The position numbers were made by a program, and so were the translations under genes. 64,000 nucleotides of DNA from Amycolatopsis thailandensis (lineage in GTDB: Bacteria; Actinomycetota; Actinomycetes; Mycobacteriales; Pseudonocardiaceae): contig NZ_NMQT01000062.1 in assembly GCF_002234405.1 (NCBI RefSeq), positions 1-64,000 on the forward strand. Reading direction: 5' to 3'. Positions within the stretch are counted from its first letter, which is position 1. Each line of letters opens with the position of its first letter. The notes beneath the pieces were generated by a model. That model saw nothing but the letters and a program-made list of their open reading frames with translations, had not been told where the DNA came from and made no database searches. Shown piece after piece: positions 35,850-44,755 of the stretch.

Positions 35850-36692
35850 ATGGCGAAGACCATGCAGCCGCAGGAACTCATCGACAGTGCCGTGGTCGAC
35901 CCGACCGGCAACAAGCTCGGGAAGGTGGGCACCGTCTACCTCGCCGACTCGACGCATCAACCGGAATGGATCACGGTCAAGACGGGCCTGTTCGGTACCA
36001 AGGAGAGTTTCGTCCCGCTCTCGGGCGCGCACACGGACAAGGACGGCGTGCACGTCCGCGTCGACAAGGACGCTGTCTCGGACGCGCCCCGCATCGAAGC
36101 CGACGGCCACCTGTCCCAGGAGGAGAGCGCGCAGCTGTACAAGCATTACGGGCTGCCGATGCCGCGGACCTCGCCGGACGGCCGGATGGACGACCGGACG
36201 CAGGGCCGGGGCCGCCCCGGCATGGACACCGCCGGAGCCGGGACGGGCAAGGGAGCCATGGGCGGCACGGGCCGGGGCAAGGCCGGGATGGACGCCGGCA
36301 CCGGAAAGCAGGACCGGGACGCCGAGCACACCATGACGCGCTCCGAGGAGCGGCTGAACGTCGGCACCGAGCAGGTCGAGACCGGCCACGTCCGGCTGCG
36401 CAAGTACGTCGTCACCGAGGAGCAGCAGGTCACCGTGCCGGTCAGCCACGAAGAGGTCCGCATCGAACGGGAGCCGATCACCGGCGCCTCCGGTGGGAAG
36501 GCCGAGATCGCCGAGGACGAGCAGGAAGTCGTGCTGCACGCCGAGAAGCCGGTCGTGAACAAGGAAACCGTCGCGGTCGAGCGGGCGAGGCTCAAGACCG
36601 AGACCGTCACCGAGGACCAGACGATCTCCGGCAAGGTCCGCAAGGAACAGTTCGAGGTCACGGACGACGAGGGCAAACACCGCAAGTCCTGA
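35850..36692 (+). CDS. PRC-barrel and DUF2382 stress-type protein
   Basis: 280 residues. N-terminal PRC-barrel (PQELIDSAVVDPTGNKLGKV, PEWITVKTGLFGTKESFVPL) at about 5-90, a Gly/Met-rich low-complexity linker (about 110-160, RGRPGMDTAGAGTGKGAMGG), then a DUF2382 domain (SEERLNVGTEQVETGHVRLR, KYVVTEEQQVTVPVSHEEVR). This two-part build is common in actinobacterial and Deinococcus stress-induced proteins. CGAGAGGAGCC precedes the ATG. It is divergent from the ABC-F leader and ends at a strong terminator. Function is not known in detail. Confidence 0.88.
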   Translation: MAKTMQPQELIDSAVVDPTGNKLGKVGTVYLADSTHQPEWITVKTGLFGTKESFVPLSGAHTDKDGVHVRVDKDAVSDAPRIEADGHLSQEESAQLYKHYGLPMPRTSPDGRMDDRTQGRGRPGMDTAGAGTGKGAMGGTGRGKAGMDAGTGKQDRDAEHTMTRSEERLNVGTEQVETGHVRLRKYVVTEEQQVTVPVSHEEVRIEREPITGASGGKAEIAEDEQEVVLHAEKPVVNKETVAVERARLKTETVTEDQTISGKVRKEQFEVTDDEGKHRKS

Positions 36693-36700
36693 TCCCGGAA

Positions 36701-36731
36701 CGGGGGCGGCCCGCGCGACGGGCCGCCCCCG
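36701..36731 (+). terminator. 13-bp hairpin terminator
   Basis: CGGGGGCGGCCCG (36701-36713) pairs perfectly with CGGGCCGCCCCCG (36719-36731), loop CGCGA, starting 8 bases after the PRC-barrel gene. Confidence 0.8.
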
Positions 36732-36794
36732 GGTGGGTCACCCGACGCTCTTATCGAGGGCAGAGATGGCGACTTCGTGACGTTAGCGGGGTTT

Positions 36795-36839
36795 CCAATG
36801 TCGCATCTGTGTCGCTGAGCGTCTCGAATGCGGCATTGG
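36795..36839. repeat. Inverted repeat CCAATGTCGCAT...ATGCGGCATTGG
   Basis: The arms at 36795-36806 and 36828-36839 match at 11 of 12 positions and enclose 21 bases. Located past the stop of the minus-strand kinase, so it may terminate that gene. The CCAATG/CATTGG core recurs in the palindrome at 59835-59853. Confidence 0.6.
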
Positions 36840-36888
36840 GAACAAGGACCGGGAACAGGCGACCGGCCGGACGCGTACCTCCCCGGGT

Positions 36889-38580
36889 TCAGCGCGTGCA
36901 CCGGACGCGGGCGGCCGCGACCACGAAGCCCGTGGCCACCGCACCCGCGATCGCGCAGCCGACACCGAACGCCACCGCGGGCTCGTGCACTCGCAGGGCC
37001 GAGACGCACAGCCACACCGTCGCGCCGAACAGCAGGCCGAGCACCGGTCCGCCGACGAGCGCACCTCGCCAGCGATGGCCGTTGCGGAGGGTCCGCAGCC
37101 CGGATTCCAGATACGCCAAGGCGAACAGCGCCAGGATCAGGCTGCCCGCGCCGAGCGCGCTCGCGAGCGGGTGCTGCCGGGTGACGACCGTGAAGGACTG
37201 GGGGACGCCGTCCGTCGTCACCGTCGCGGTGACGGCGCCGCCGACGATCCACCGGGTGAGCCCGGGAAACCTGAGGTCGGCCCGGAAGCCGTCGCCGTCG
37301 GGCTTCGGTACCGCCGACGCCGAACCGAGCGGGATGCCCGCCGCCGAAAGCTCGAGCGTCAGGTCCCCTGGGGTTCCCGGGCCGGTCACCGCGAACGTCT
37401 TGCTGAGGTCCACGGTCGCCGAAGAGGCGTCCGCGCCGTCGATCTTCAGCGCCGTGGCCTCGTGTGACAGCCGTTCCGGGGTGAGCAGCACGAGCACCAC
37501 GAGCGCGACGGCGGCGAGCGCCGCCACGAGCCGGAACCAGAGCGCCGCCCCCGGGCGGCCGTCGGCCCGGGACTCGGGTTCCAACGTCGCGCGGGTCGCC
37601 GACAGCGTCGGATCCGGGGTGGGACGGCGAACCGGCCGGGTCGGACCGTCCCCGACCGGGGCCGGCGCGGCGACCGGCGTGCTGAGCGCCGAGATCACCC
37701 GCGGGGTGAGATGCCGGACCGGCACCCGGGAGCGTTCCAGCCAGCCTTGCCCGTAGACGGCGGTGGCGGCGGAGGCGAGGTCGGCCGCGAAGGTTTCCGC
37801 GTCGCGGTAACGGGAGTCGAGTTCGCGCGCGACGCTGCGCATGACGACCCCGGCGATCGGCGCGGGCACGCCGTCGATCGGCCGCGGGTCGGTGAACATG
37901 TGCTGGCGCATCATGCTGATCGCGCCCCGCGTGTTGTCGAACGGCAGCTTCCCGGACAGCAGTTCGTAGAGCACCGTGCCGGCCGAGTACACGTCGGCCG
38001 CCGGGCTCAGCGCGTTGCCCAGCGCCTGCTCCGGCGCGATGTAGGCGGGCGTGCCGAGGACTTCGCCGCCGTGCGTGACGAGAGTGGCGCCCTCGCTGAT
38101 CACCTTCGCGATGCCGAAGTCGGCGACCTTCATCACGCCTTGCGTGCTGAGGAGCAGGTTCTTCGGCTTGACGTCCAGGTGCAGGACGCCCGCTTCGTGC
38201 GCCGCGTGGAGCCCGGCGAGCATCGCCAGCCCGATCGCGCAGGCCTGCTCGGGGCCGACTCCCCCGCTCTGGAACCGGCTGTGCACCGTGCCGCCGTCGA
38301 GGCGCTCCATCACCAGCAGGTGCTCGCGGCCGGTGCGCACGTAGTCGTACACGGGCACGATATGCGGGTGGTCGAGGCTGGCCAGCACTCGCGCTTCGCG
38401 GTCGAAGAGCTCGCTGCTGACGGCGTGGTTCAGCACGTCCCACGGCAGCTGTTTGATGGCGACGTCGCGGCGCAGCGAACGGTGGACGCCGGCGAAGACG
38501 ACCCCCATCCCGCCCTGCCCGATCGCGGCCCCGATCTCGTACTGCGGCAGCGCCGCGACGACCTCGGCGGGTGCGCTCAC
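36889..38580 (-). CDS. Transmembrane Ser/Thr protein kinase
   Basis: 563 residues. Kinase domain at about 10-270: glycine loop IGAAIGQGGMGVVFAGVHRS, VAIKQLPWDVL with the ATP lysine, catalytic loop VLHLDVKPKNLLLS, DFG in MKVADFGIAKVISEG, and APE-like AYIAPEQALGNALS. The catalytic triad reads HLD rather than HRD; Asp is kept. A Pro-rich juxtamembrane segment, a membrane helix near 318-335 (LVAALAAVALVVLVLL), an extracellular beta domain, and two more helices at the C-terminus follow. GTG 38580 overlaps the stop of a membrane protein gene (GTGA), so they are coupled. The outer domain may read envelope state. Confidence 0.9.
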   Translation of the reverse strand: MSAPAEVVAALPQYEIGAAIGQGGMGVVFAGVHRSLRRDVAIKQLPWDVLNHAVSSELFDREARVLASLDHPHIVPVYDYVRTGREHLLVMERLDGGTVHSRFQSGGVGPEQACAIGLAMLAGLHAAHEAGVLHLDVKPKNLLLSTQGVMKVADFGIAKVISEGATLVTHGGEVLGTPAYIAPEQALGNALSPAADVYSAGTVLYELLSGKLPFDNTRGAISMMRQHMFTDPRPIDGVPAPIAGVVMRSVARELDSRYRDAETFAADLASAATAVYGQGWLERSRVPVRHLTPRVISALSTPVAAPAPVGDGPTRPVRRPTPDPTLSATRATLEPESRADGRPGAALWFRLVAALAAVALVVLVLLTPERLSHEATALKIDGADASSATVDLSKTFAVTGPGTPGDLTLELSAAGIPLGSASAVPKPDGDGFRADLRFPGLTRWIVGGAVTATVTTDGVPQSFTVVTRQHPLASALGAGSLILALFALAYLESGLRTLRNGHRWRGALVGGPVLGLLFGATVWLCVSALRVHEPAVAFGVGCAIAGAVATGFVVAAARVRCTR

Positions 38581-39356
38581 GGTTTGAATTCCTTGGTGGC
38601 GTCGGGGAAACGGACCGTTTCGTCGTTGTCGGGCACGGGCGCCGGATGCGGGGTCAGGTAGCCGAGCAGGAACGCGATGACGGCGGCGCCGAGGACCACC
38701 GGGATCTCGATCGCCGGTTCCGGCGGGACGAGCCGCAGCACGGACAGCGAGACGACGGCGACGAGCCCGGTGCCGAACCCGGCGGGCAGGAAGCGCAGGC
38801 CGCGTCGCCAGCGGTTGACGGGCAGCCGGTGGCGGGCGAGCGCGAGCAGCGCGGTCAGCCACGCCAGCACGGTGAGCACGAGCATCGCGAGGCCGAAAGC
38901 GCCGTAGACGGACCAGAAGGACCCGCGGATGTCGGCGACCGTGGCCGCCTCGCCGAGCGTGCCGCGCTGGGCGTCGAGCAGTTCGACCGTGGACGGGAGC
39001 AGCCCGATCGCCTGGCCGGAGAGGTCGGCCATGTCCAGCACGAAGGTCCTGGTGACCCGGCTGTGCGCGGGGACCTCGAACGGCGCGGTGGTGTCGTAGG
39101 CGAAGAAGGTCAGCGCGAGCGCGACGCCGGACACCCGCACGCTGCGGACCTTGACCGGCGTCCCGCCGCTGTTGGACGCCGTGACGGTCAGTTCGATCTG
39201 CTTCGCCGGATCGATCATCACCGTGGCGTTGGTGATGGGCCGTTCGTCGAGAGTGACGGCGAGATCCAACCCGCCACTGTCCGCAGTGGCCGGTGGCGAG
39301 CCCGAGAGGACAGCGCACAGCCCCAACGCAACCCCTGCCGCGATGACACGTCCCAT
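38577..39356 (-). CDS. Membrane protein partner of the kinase
   Basis: 259 residues: signal peptide MGRVIAAGVALGLCAVLSGS, an outer beta-sandwich-like domain (LDLAVTLDERPITNATVMID, AKQIELTVTASNSGGTPVKV), and about three membrane helices (GAFGLAMLVLTVLAWLTALL, GTGLVAVVSLSVLRLV, EIPVVLGAAVIAFLLGYLTP). No named family recognised. The stop overlaps the kinase GTG by four bases. A lone secreted protein with a similar outer style is divergent. Likely a structural or sensory partner of the kinase; inferred. Confidence 0.78.
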   Translation of the reverse strand: MGRVIAAGVALGLCAVLSGSPPATADSGGLDLAVTLDERPITNATVMIDPAKQIELTVTASNSGGTPVKVRSVRVSGVALALTFFAYDTTAPFEVPAHSRVTRTFVLDMADLSGQAIGLLPSTVELLDAQRGTLGEAATVADIRGSFWSVYGAFGLAMLVLTVLAWLTALLALARHRLPVNRWRRGLRFLPAGFGTGLVAVVSLSVLRLVPPEPAIEIPVVLGAAVIAFLLGYLTPHPAPVPDNDETVRFPDATKEFKP

Positions 39357-39432
39357 TTTGCGTATCCCCTGTTTGCGTAATCCGACTGGTCCGGAATGCT
39401 ACAGCGAGTACTTACCGGAGAGGGACGTCCCA

Positions 39433-40332
39433 ATGCGTATCGTGGTTCGCCTGATATTCGGCGCCGTGACCGGGTTGTTGTTCCTGCTTTCCCTTGTGGG
39501 AGCGGGAAACGCGCAACAGTCCCCTTATCAATCGACGGTTGGTTTGAAACCTTCGAGCGGACCCGCCGGGAGTTCTTTCACCATTTCCTGGAATTTCTCC
39601 CCGTGCAAAGGGCCGATTTCCTTCACCTGGGAAGGCGCGGCCATCACGTCGGTCAGTGCCCCGAGTGGACAGGTGGGTGCGACGGTGCCGGGCAACGCGA
39701 CACCGGACAGCTACACCGTCACGGGCAACTGCACGAACGCGCGGACCGGTCAGCCGCTGACCGGGAACGCGACCTTCCGGGTGACCGGAACCGTGACCAC
39801 CTCGCCCCCGACGACGAAGGTGCCCCCGACCACGAAACCGTCGGTTCCGGTGACCACCCCGACCAGACCGGGGACGACCACCACGCCGACCACCCCCGTC
39901 ACCACGACGACCTCGCCCACGACGACGACAACGCCGTCCACAACGGACACTCCCCCACCGTCGACGGACGTCCCGTCGACTAGCAGCACCCCGCTGAAGG
40001 CGAACGACCTGGTCCTCGACCGTTCGAGCGTGCAGCCCGGCGAGAAACTGTCGGCGACCGGCAAGGGCTGCCTGCCCGGTGAGCGGGTCACCCTGACGTC
40101 GGACGGCGAGCGGGTCGGCGGCGCCTACGCCGACGTCACCGGAGGTTTCACCACGGCCGTCGAGTTCACCCGGATCGAGGCGGGCAGGCACACCGTCGTC
40201 GCGGACTGCGGCGTGCGGTTGACCGGCGCCGTCGAGCAGGTCGTGACCAGCTCGTCCGGCGGGCAGAGCGGAACCCTGGTGGTGCTGGTGTTCTTCGTGC
40301 TGGCCGGGATCACCGCGATCCGCTTCCCCTGA
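39433..40332 (+). CDS. Cell-surface protein with Thr/Pro-rich linker
   Basis: 299 residues: signal peptide (VVRLIFGAVTGLLFLLSLVG, cleavage AGNAQ), an Ig/IPT-like N-terminal domain with two cysteines (SSGPAGSSFTISWNFSPCKG, GNCTNARTGQPLTGNATFRV), a Thr/Pro linker of about 70 residues (residues 120-190), a second Ig-like domain (SSVQPGEKLSATGKGCLPGE), and a C-terminal membrane anchor (LVVLVFFVLAGITAIRF). The linker is probably glycosylated wall-spanning sequence. ATG follows GGAGAGGGACGTCCC. It is divergent from the kinase/partner operon by 76 bases and may be its ligand or target. Confidence 0.8.
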   Translation: MRIVVRLIFGAVTGLLFLLSLVGAGNAQQSPYQSTVGLKPSSGPAGSSFTISWNFSPCKGPISFTWEGAAITSVSAPSGQVGATVPGNATPDSYTVTGNCTNARTGQPLTGNATFRVTGTVTTSPPTTKVPPTTKPSVPVTTPTRPGTTTTPTTPVTTTTSPTTTTTPSTTDTPPPSTDVPSTSSTPLKANDLVLDRSSVQPGEKLSATGKGCLPGERVTLTSDGERVGGAYADVTGGFTTAVEFTRIEAGRHTVVADCGVRLTGAVEQVVTSSSGGQSGTLVVLVFFVLAGITAIRFP

Positions 40333-40343
40333 GACAGGCAGGG

Positions 40344-40781
40344 TCAGCGGGGAAGCTTCACCACGGTGACGAAGAAGTTGTCGATCTGCCGCACCACGTC
40401 GATGAACCGGTCGAAGTCGACCGGTTTGGTGACGTAGGCGTTGGCGTGCAGGTCGTAGCTGCGGAGGATGTCCTCTTCCGCCTCGGACGTGGTGAGCACG
40501 ACGACGGGGATGCTGCGCAGCTCCGGCGACGCCTTGACCTCGCTGAGCACCTCGCGGCCGTCCTTGCGGGGCAGGTTCAGGTCGAGCAGGATCAGGCCCG
40601 GCCGTTCCGCGTCTTCGTACGGCGCTTCGCGGCGCAGGAACTGCAAGGCCTGCTCACCGTCGGAGACGACCGAAAGCGTGTTGCGGATCTTGTGGTGCTC
40701 GAACGCCTCCTGCGTCATCAGGACGTCGCCGGGGTCGTCCTCGACCAGCAGGATGTGGATCGGTTCCAGGGAGTCGGTCAT
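40344..40781 (-). CDS. Single-domain response regulator (Rcp1-like)
   Basis: 145 residues, receiver domain only. Acidic pocket LLVEDDPGDVLM, phospho-acceptor Asp67 in LILLDLNLPRKDGREVLSEV, Lys119 in NAYVTKPVDFDRFIDV. The sequence type matches Rcp1-like partners of phytochrome-class histidine kinases. ATG overlaps the histidine kinase stop (ATGA). It is last in an operon PP2C regulator-kinase-receiver and should be phosphorylated by that kinase; no output domain, so it acts through protein contact. Confidence 0.92.
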   Translation of the reverse strand: MTDSLEPIHILLVEDDPGDVLMTQEAFEHHKIRNTLSVVSDGEQALQFLRREAPYEDAERPGLILLDLNLPRKDGREVLSEVKASPELRSIPVVVLTTSEAEEDILRSYDLHANAYVTKPVDFDRFIDVVRQIDNFFVTVVKLPR

Positions 40782-42301
40782 GCTTGCTCGTTTCCTTCGC
40801 TGGGGGTCTGGGCTGCGGGCAGGGTGAAGCAGAACCGGGTCCCGGCTGTGACGGCGGTGTCCAGCCAGATCCTCCCGCCGTGGTGTTCGACGATCTTGCG
40901 GCACAGGGCGAGGCCGATCCCGGTGCCCGGGTAGTCGCCGCGGCCGTGCAGGCGTTGGAAGATCACGAAGATCCGCTCGGCGTACTCGTCGTTGATGCCG
41001 ATTCCGTTGTCGCTGACGGAGAATCGCCAGTCCGCGCCGTCACGCTCGGCGGACACCTCGATCCGGGGCGGCTCTTCCCCCCGGAACTTGATCGCGTTGC
41101 CGACGAGGTTCTGGAAGACCGCGGTCAGGAGGGACTTCTCCCCCAGCACCGCGGGAAGGTCCCCGTGCGTGATCAGGGCGCCGGATTCGGTGATCGCGTC
41201 TTCGAGATTGCCGAGCGCGGTGTCCAGCAGGTTCCCGGTGTCCAGCAGGACGTTCTCCCCCGGACGGCGTCCGACGCGGGAGAAGGCGAGCAGGTCGTTG
41301 ATCAGCGCCTGCATCCGTTTCGCGCCGTCGACGGCGAAACCGATGTACTGGTCCCCGCGTTCGTCCAGTTTCCCCTGGTACCGCTTCTGGAGCAGCTGGC
41401 AGAAGCTGGCCACCTTGCGCAGCGGCTCCTGCAGATCGTGCGAAGCGACGTAGGCGAACTGCTCCAGGTCCGAGTTCGATCGCTCCAGCTCGCGGGTCCG
41501 GACGGCGATCGTCTCCTGCGCGCGCTCCAGATCCGTGACCTCCGCGATGATCCGCGAGCGCAGCGATTCCACATCGGACGCCAGTTCGCGCATCTCCTTG
41601 GGGCCCGAGCCGCGGACCTCGCGGTGGATGTCGGTCGTGGCCACGTCCCGCACCTCGACGGCCAGCCGCCGGATCGGCTTGATCAGCTTCCGGTGCAGGA
41701 CAAGGAAGATCAGCGCCAGCGCACCGCAGAGCAGGACCGCGATCACGATGAGCATCGCGCGCAGGACGTCGGCGGAGTACGACAGATCCTCCCGCGCGTC
41801 CAGCCGTTCGGCTTCCAGGCGATTCTGCAACACGCTCAGCGAACCGCGGACCTCGTCGAACAGCGGTTTGCTCGCGTCCACCTGCGCGCCGGTGGCAGGA
41901 GCGCCGGCGAGCACGGGTTCGATGACCGCCCGGCGCCAGATCGTCGCCGCGTCGAGCACCTTGCCCAGGTCGTCGCCGACGGCGGTGCCCGGGGTGGCGC
42001 CGAGCCGCCGCAACTCGGCGACGGCCTTGTCCTGCGCCTTCAACCCGTCCTGGTAGGGCTCGAGGAACTCGCGTCGTCCGGCCAGGATGTAGCCGCGGAC
42101 GCCGGTCTCCTGGTTCAGCATCGCCGTGGAGAGCGAGGTGGATTGCAGCACCTGCGGACCGGTCACGTCCAGGAGCCTGGCGCGCGAGTCGGTGAGGTTC
42201 GTCAACGCCAGCGACCCGGCCACGATCGCGCCGCCGAGCAGCAGGGTGGCGATCACCCCGGACAGCGCGGCCCAGCGGCTGATCGACCAAGCGGGCTTCA
42301 T
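40778..42301 (-). CDS. CHASE3-HAMP histidine kinase
   Basis: 507 residues. First membrane helix (LSGVIATLLLGGAIVAGSLA), CHASE3 extracellular sensor at about 35-175 (LNQETGVRGYILAGRREFLE), second helix (AMLIVIAVLLCGALALIFLV), HAMP-like linker, coiled coil, then HisKA with the phospho-His in FAYVASHDLQEPLRKVASFC and an HATPase domain (NLVGNAIKFRGEEPPRIEV, SVSDNGIGINDEYAERIF, GTGIGLALCRKIVEHHGGRI). The kinase core is of the phytochrome-like class. Both start and stop overlap neighbours by four bases. CHASE3 ligands are unknown. Confidence 0.93.
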   Translation of the reverse strand: MKPAWSISRWAALSGVIATLLLGGAIVAGSLALTNLTDSRARLLDVTGPQVLQSTSLSTAMLNQETGVRGYILAGRREFLEPYQDGLKAQDKAVAELRRLGATPGTAVGDDLGKVLDAATIWRRAVIEPVLAGAPATGAQVDASKPLFDEVRGSLSVLQNRLEAERLDAREDLSYSADVLRAMLIVIAVLLCGALALIFLVLHRKLIKPIRRLAVEVRDVATTDIHREVRGSGPKEMRELASDVESLRSRIIAEVTDLERAQETIAVRTRELERSNSDLEQFAYVASHDLQEPLRKVASFCQLLQKRYQGKLDERGDQYIGFAVDGAKRMQALINDLLAFSRVGRRPGENVLLDTGNLLDTALGNLEDAITESGALITHGDLPAVLGEKSLLTAVFQNLVGNAIKFRGEEPPRIEVSAERDGADWRFSVSDNGIGINDEYAERIFVIFQRLHGRGDYPGTGIGLALCRKIVEHHGGRIWLDTAVTAGTRFCFTLPAAQTPSEGNEQA

Positions 42302-43524
42302 CGAGGCGGCTCCCCGGAATCGAACGTGAGCAGGGCGAGGGCGACGTCGTCGTCCAGCGGCCCGCCGTGCAGGAGGTCCATCTCGCTGATCAGATGGTCG
42401 AGCATTTCGTCGGAGCCGCCCTTGGCGGTCAGGCTGTCCAGCGCGGTGGCGGCCATCCGTTCGAGCCCGACCCGTTCCCCGCTGCCCTCGACGCGCCCTT
42501 CGAACAGGCCGTCGGTGTACAGCAGCAGCGACCATCGCGGGCCCATCGGCACCGTCAGCTCCCGCCACCCGGTGCCGGGCGCGACGCCGAGCGGCGGGCC
42601 GAGCGCCTCCCTGGACAGCAGCCTGCCGCCCGAGTCGTCGACCAGCAGCGGCTGCGGGTGCCCGGCGAGCGTCATCCGCAGGGACCGGCGGTCCGGTGCG
42701 ACGGTGATCATGCAGACGGTGGCGAACAACGGGCCCAGCGCCTCGTGCTGGAGCATCTTTTCCACCATCGCCAGCGTTTCCGCCATCGGCAGCCCGGCCA
42801 GGACCACCGAACGCCACGCGATCCGCAGCGCGACGCCGAGCGCCGCCTCGTCCGGGCCGTGCCCGCAGACGTCCCCGATGACCAGCTGCAGGGTGCCGTC
42901 GGGGAGTTCGACGGCGTCGTAGAAGTCGCCGCCCAGCAGCGCCCCGTTCCGGCCGGGCCGGTACCGCACCGCGAGCCCGAGCCGGGGGTCGGTCACCAGC
43001 GGGGTCGGCAGCAGGCCGCGTTCGAGGCGCGCGTTCTCCCTGGCCAGCAGCTGATGCTGGAGCAGCTGCTGCTCGACGCGTTCGGCACGGCTGCGTTCCC
43101 AGGAATAGCGCAGGGTCCGCGCCAGCAGCTGGCCGTCGACGTGATGCTTGACCAGGTAGTCCTGCGCGCCGGCACCCAGCGCGGACACGCCGAGCGCTTC
43201 GTCCTCGCGACCGGTCAGGACGATCACCGCCGTCGACGGCGCGTGCTGCCGCAGCCGGGTCAACCCGGTCAGGCCGGTCGCGTCCGGCAGCTGGAGATCG
43301 AGGAGCACGCAGTCGGCCGTGATCGGCCGCGCGAGGACCTGCTCGAGCGTGGTCGCCCTCTCGAGGACGACCCGTTCGAGGCTCTCGGCCGCGTCCGCGA
43401 GCATCTCTTCGACCAGGAGCGCGTCGCCGTCGTCGTCCTCGATGAGCAGGACATGGAGACGATCCAGCTGCGATGAGGGTCTACGAGGTGGGGACTGCTC
43501 GCCGTGGCGCACGGCGTTGGACAC
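42298..43524 (-). CDS. Response regulator with PP2C (SpoIIE) phosphatase output
   Basis: 408 residues. N-terminal receiver (VLLIEDDDGDALLVEEMLAD, Asp76 in CVLLDLQLPDATGLTGL), a coiled-coil linker (about 150-180), then a SpoIIE/RsbU-type phosphatase (LLGGDFYDAVELPDGTLQLV, GDVCGHGPDEAALGVALR, LLLYTDGLFEGRVEGSGER, LDDDVALALLTF with metal-binding aspartates). Such proteins dephosphorylate anti-anti-sigma factors and switch on stress sigma factors. GTG start with weak ribosome site. First gene of the three-gene operon; its own receiver may be controlled by the kinase encoded next. Confidence 0.92.
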   Translation of the reverse strand: MSNAVRHGEQSPPRRPSSQLDRLHVLLIEDDDGDALLVEEMLADAAESLERVVLERATTLEQVLARPITADCVLLDLQLPDATGLTGLTRLRQHAPSTAVIVLTGREDEALGVSALGAGAQDYLVKHHVDGQLLARTLRYSWERSRAERVEQQLLQHQLLARENARLERGLLPTPLVTDPRLGLAVRYRPGRNGALLGGDFYDAVELPDGTLQLVIGDVCGHGPDEAALGVALRIAWRSVVLAGLPMAETLAMVEKMLQHEALGPLFATVCMITVAPDRRSLRMTLAGHPQPLLVDDSGGRLLSREALGPPLGVAPGTGWRELTVPMGPRWSLLLYTDGLFEGRVEGSGERVGLERMAATALDSLTAKGGSDEMLDHLISEMDLLHGGPLDDDVALALLTFDSGEPPR

Positions 43525-43655
43525 GGACAGCCACCTTTCCTCACCGGTTTTCCGGCGCGCGAACAGAAGACGGCTGTCTTCTCAACCAACGGGAGCGTAC
43601 CGGTCGTACCGGACAGGCCGCCGGTTCGGACGTCCCGACACACCCACCGCCGGGG

Positions 43656-43769
43656 TCACGGCGGCGGCCGGGGTGGCCGCATCGCCGCGAAGACCAGGAG
43701 CAACGCGCCGAGAAAGAGCGCGGTGACGGCGAGATCGATCAGGAAACCGACGACGAGTCCGGTGATCAT
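43656..43769 (-). CDS. 37-residue membrane peptide coupled to terC
   Basis: Frame MITGLVVGFLIDLAVTALFL, GALLLVFAAM, then RPPRPPP and stop. One long membrane helix with a short basic/proline cytoplasmic tail. AGGAGTGAGCG before the ATG is a good ribosome site that overlaps the terC-family stop; the gap between the genes is 3 bases, so translation is coupled. I know no family. Its position under the same manganese-type riboswitch suggests an accessory subunit of the TerC-like transporter; inference. Confidence 0.65.
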   Translation of the reverse strand: MITGLVVGFLIDLAVTALFLGALLLVFAAMRPPRPPP

Positions 43770-43772
43770 CGC

Positions 43773-44747
43773 TCACTCCTGTGCCGTCCTGGCGGCTTCG
43801 CGGCGGCGCGCGTACATGCTGGTGAACGCGACCGTGACGAGGACGGCGATGATCACGCCCAGCGAGACCGGGGTCGGGACCTGCGGCACGGCGGGCCAGA
43901 CCCCGTGCGCCCAGTGCAGGACCAGCTTCACCCCGATGAACGCGAGGATGATCGCGAGACCGTGGTTCAGGTGGACCAGCTTCGCCAGCGCGGAGTGGAG
44001 CACGAAGTACAGGGCGCGCAGGCCGAGCAAGGCGAAGGCGTTGGTGGCGAACACGAGGTACGGGTCTTCGGTGATGCCGTAGACGGCGGGCACCGAATCG
44101 ACCGCGAACACCACGTCGGTGGCGAAGACCGCGACGACCACGACAGCCAGCGGGGTGAGCGCGCGGCGCCCGTGTTCGCGCACGGTCAGCCGGGTGCCGC
44201 GGTAGTCGTCGGTGACCGGCATCAGCCGTCGCAGGAACCGGACCGACCGCAGCTGGGAGAGGTCCTTCTCGGTTTCGTCTTTCGACAGGGCCTCACGCAG
44301 GATCTTGACCGCCGACGCGAGCAGGATCGCGCCGAAGACGAGGAACGCCCAGGTACCCGCCGAGAGCATCGCGGCTCCGGCCGCGATGAACACGCCGCGC
44401 AGCACCAGCGCGCCCACGATGCCGTACAGCAGGACACGCTGCTGTACGGCCGGCGGGACCGCGAAGGCGGCGAGCAGCAGCATGAAGACGAACAGGTTGT
44501 CCACCGACAGGGACTTCTCGACGACGAACCCCGTCATGAACTCGACCGCCTGGCCACCGCCGAATTCGAGCCACAACCAGAGCCCGAACACGACCGGGAG
44601 CGCGAGGTAGAAGACCGACCAGCCGGCGGCCTCCCGCATCGACACCTCGTGCGGTTTGCGGGTCACGGCGAAATCGGCGACGAGCAGTGCCAGCAGGACG
44701 GCGATACTGATCGCCCACAACCCCGGCGATCCCACGGATTCGGACAT
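43773..44747 (-). CDS. TerC/Alx-family membrane protein (probable Mn exporter)
   Basis: 324 residues, about nine helices. Family motifs: FVVEKSLSVDNLFVFMLLLA with the acidic SxDN site, VVAVFATDVVFAVDSVPAVY with paired aspartates, FATNAFALLGLRALYFVLHS, HLNHGLAIILAFIGVKLVLH. TerC/Alx/MeeF proteins export manganese or metallate exoenzymes (established for several bacteria). The 5' leader contains a yybP-ykoY riboswitch, strong independent support for a manganese role. GGAGG just before ATG lies inside the switching helix. A 37-residue membrane peptide follows in the same operon. Confidence 0.93.
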   Translation of the reverse strand: MSESVGSPGLWAISIAVLLALLVADFAVTRKPHEVSMREAAGWSVFYLALPVVFGLWLWLEFGGGQAVEFMTGFVVEKSLSVDNLFVFMLLLAAFAVPPAVQQRVLLYGIVGALVLRGVFIAAGAAMLSAGTWAFLVFGAILLASAVKILREALSKDETEKDLSQLRSVRFLRRLMPVTDDYRGTRLTVREHGRRALTPLAVVVVAVFATDVVFAVDSVPAVYGITEDPYLVFATNAFALLGLRALYFVLHSALAKLVHLNHGLAIILAFIGVKLVLHWAHGVWPAVPQVPTPVSLGVIIAVLVTVAFTSMYARRREAARTAQE

Positions 44748-44755
44748 GGAGCCTC

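Noticed and set aside
39780..39980. Apparent tandem repeat of ACC/ACG-rich units
   Set aside because: It is the Thr/Pro linker of the surface protein; codon-level low complexity, not a DNA repeat array.
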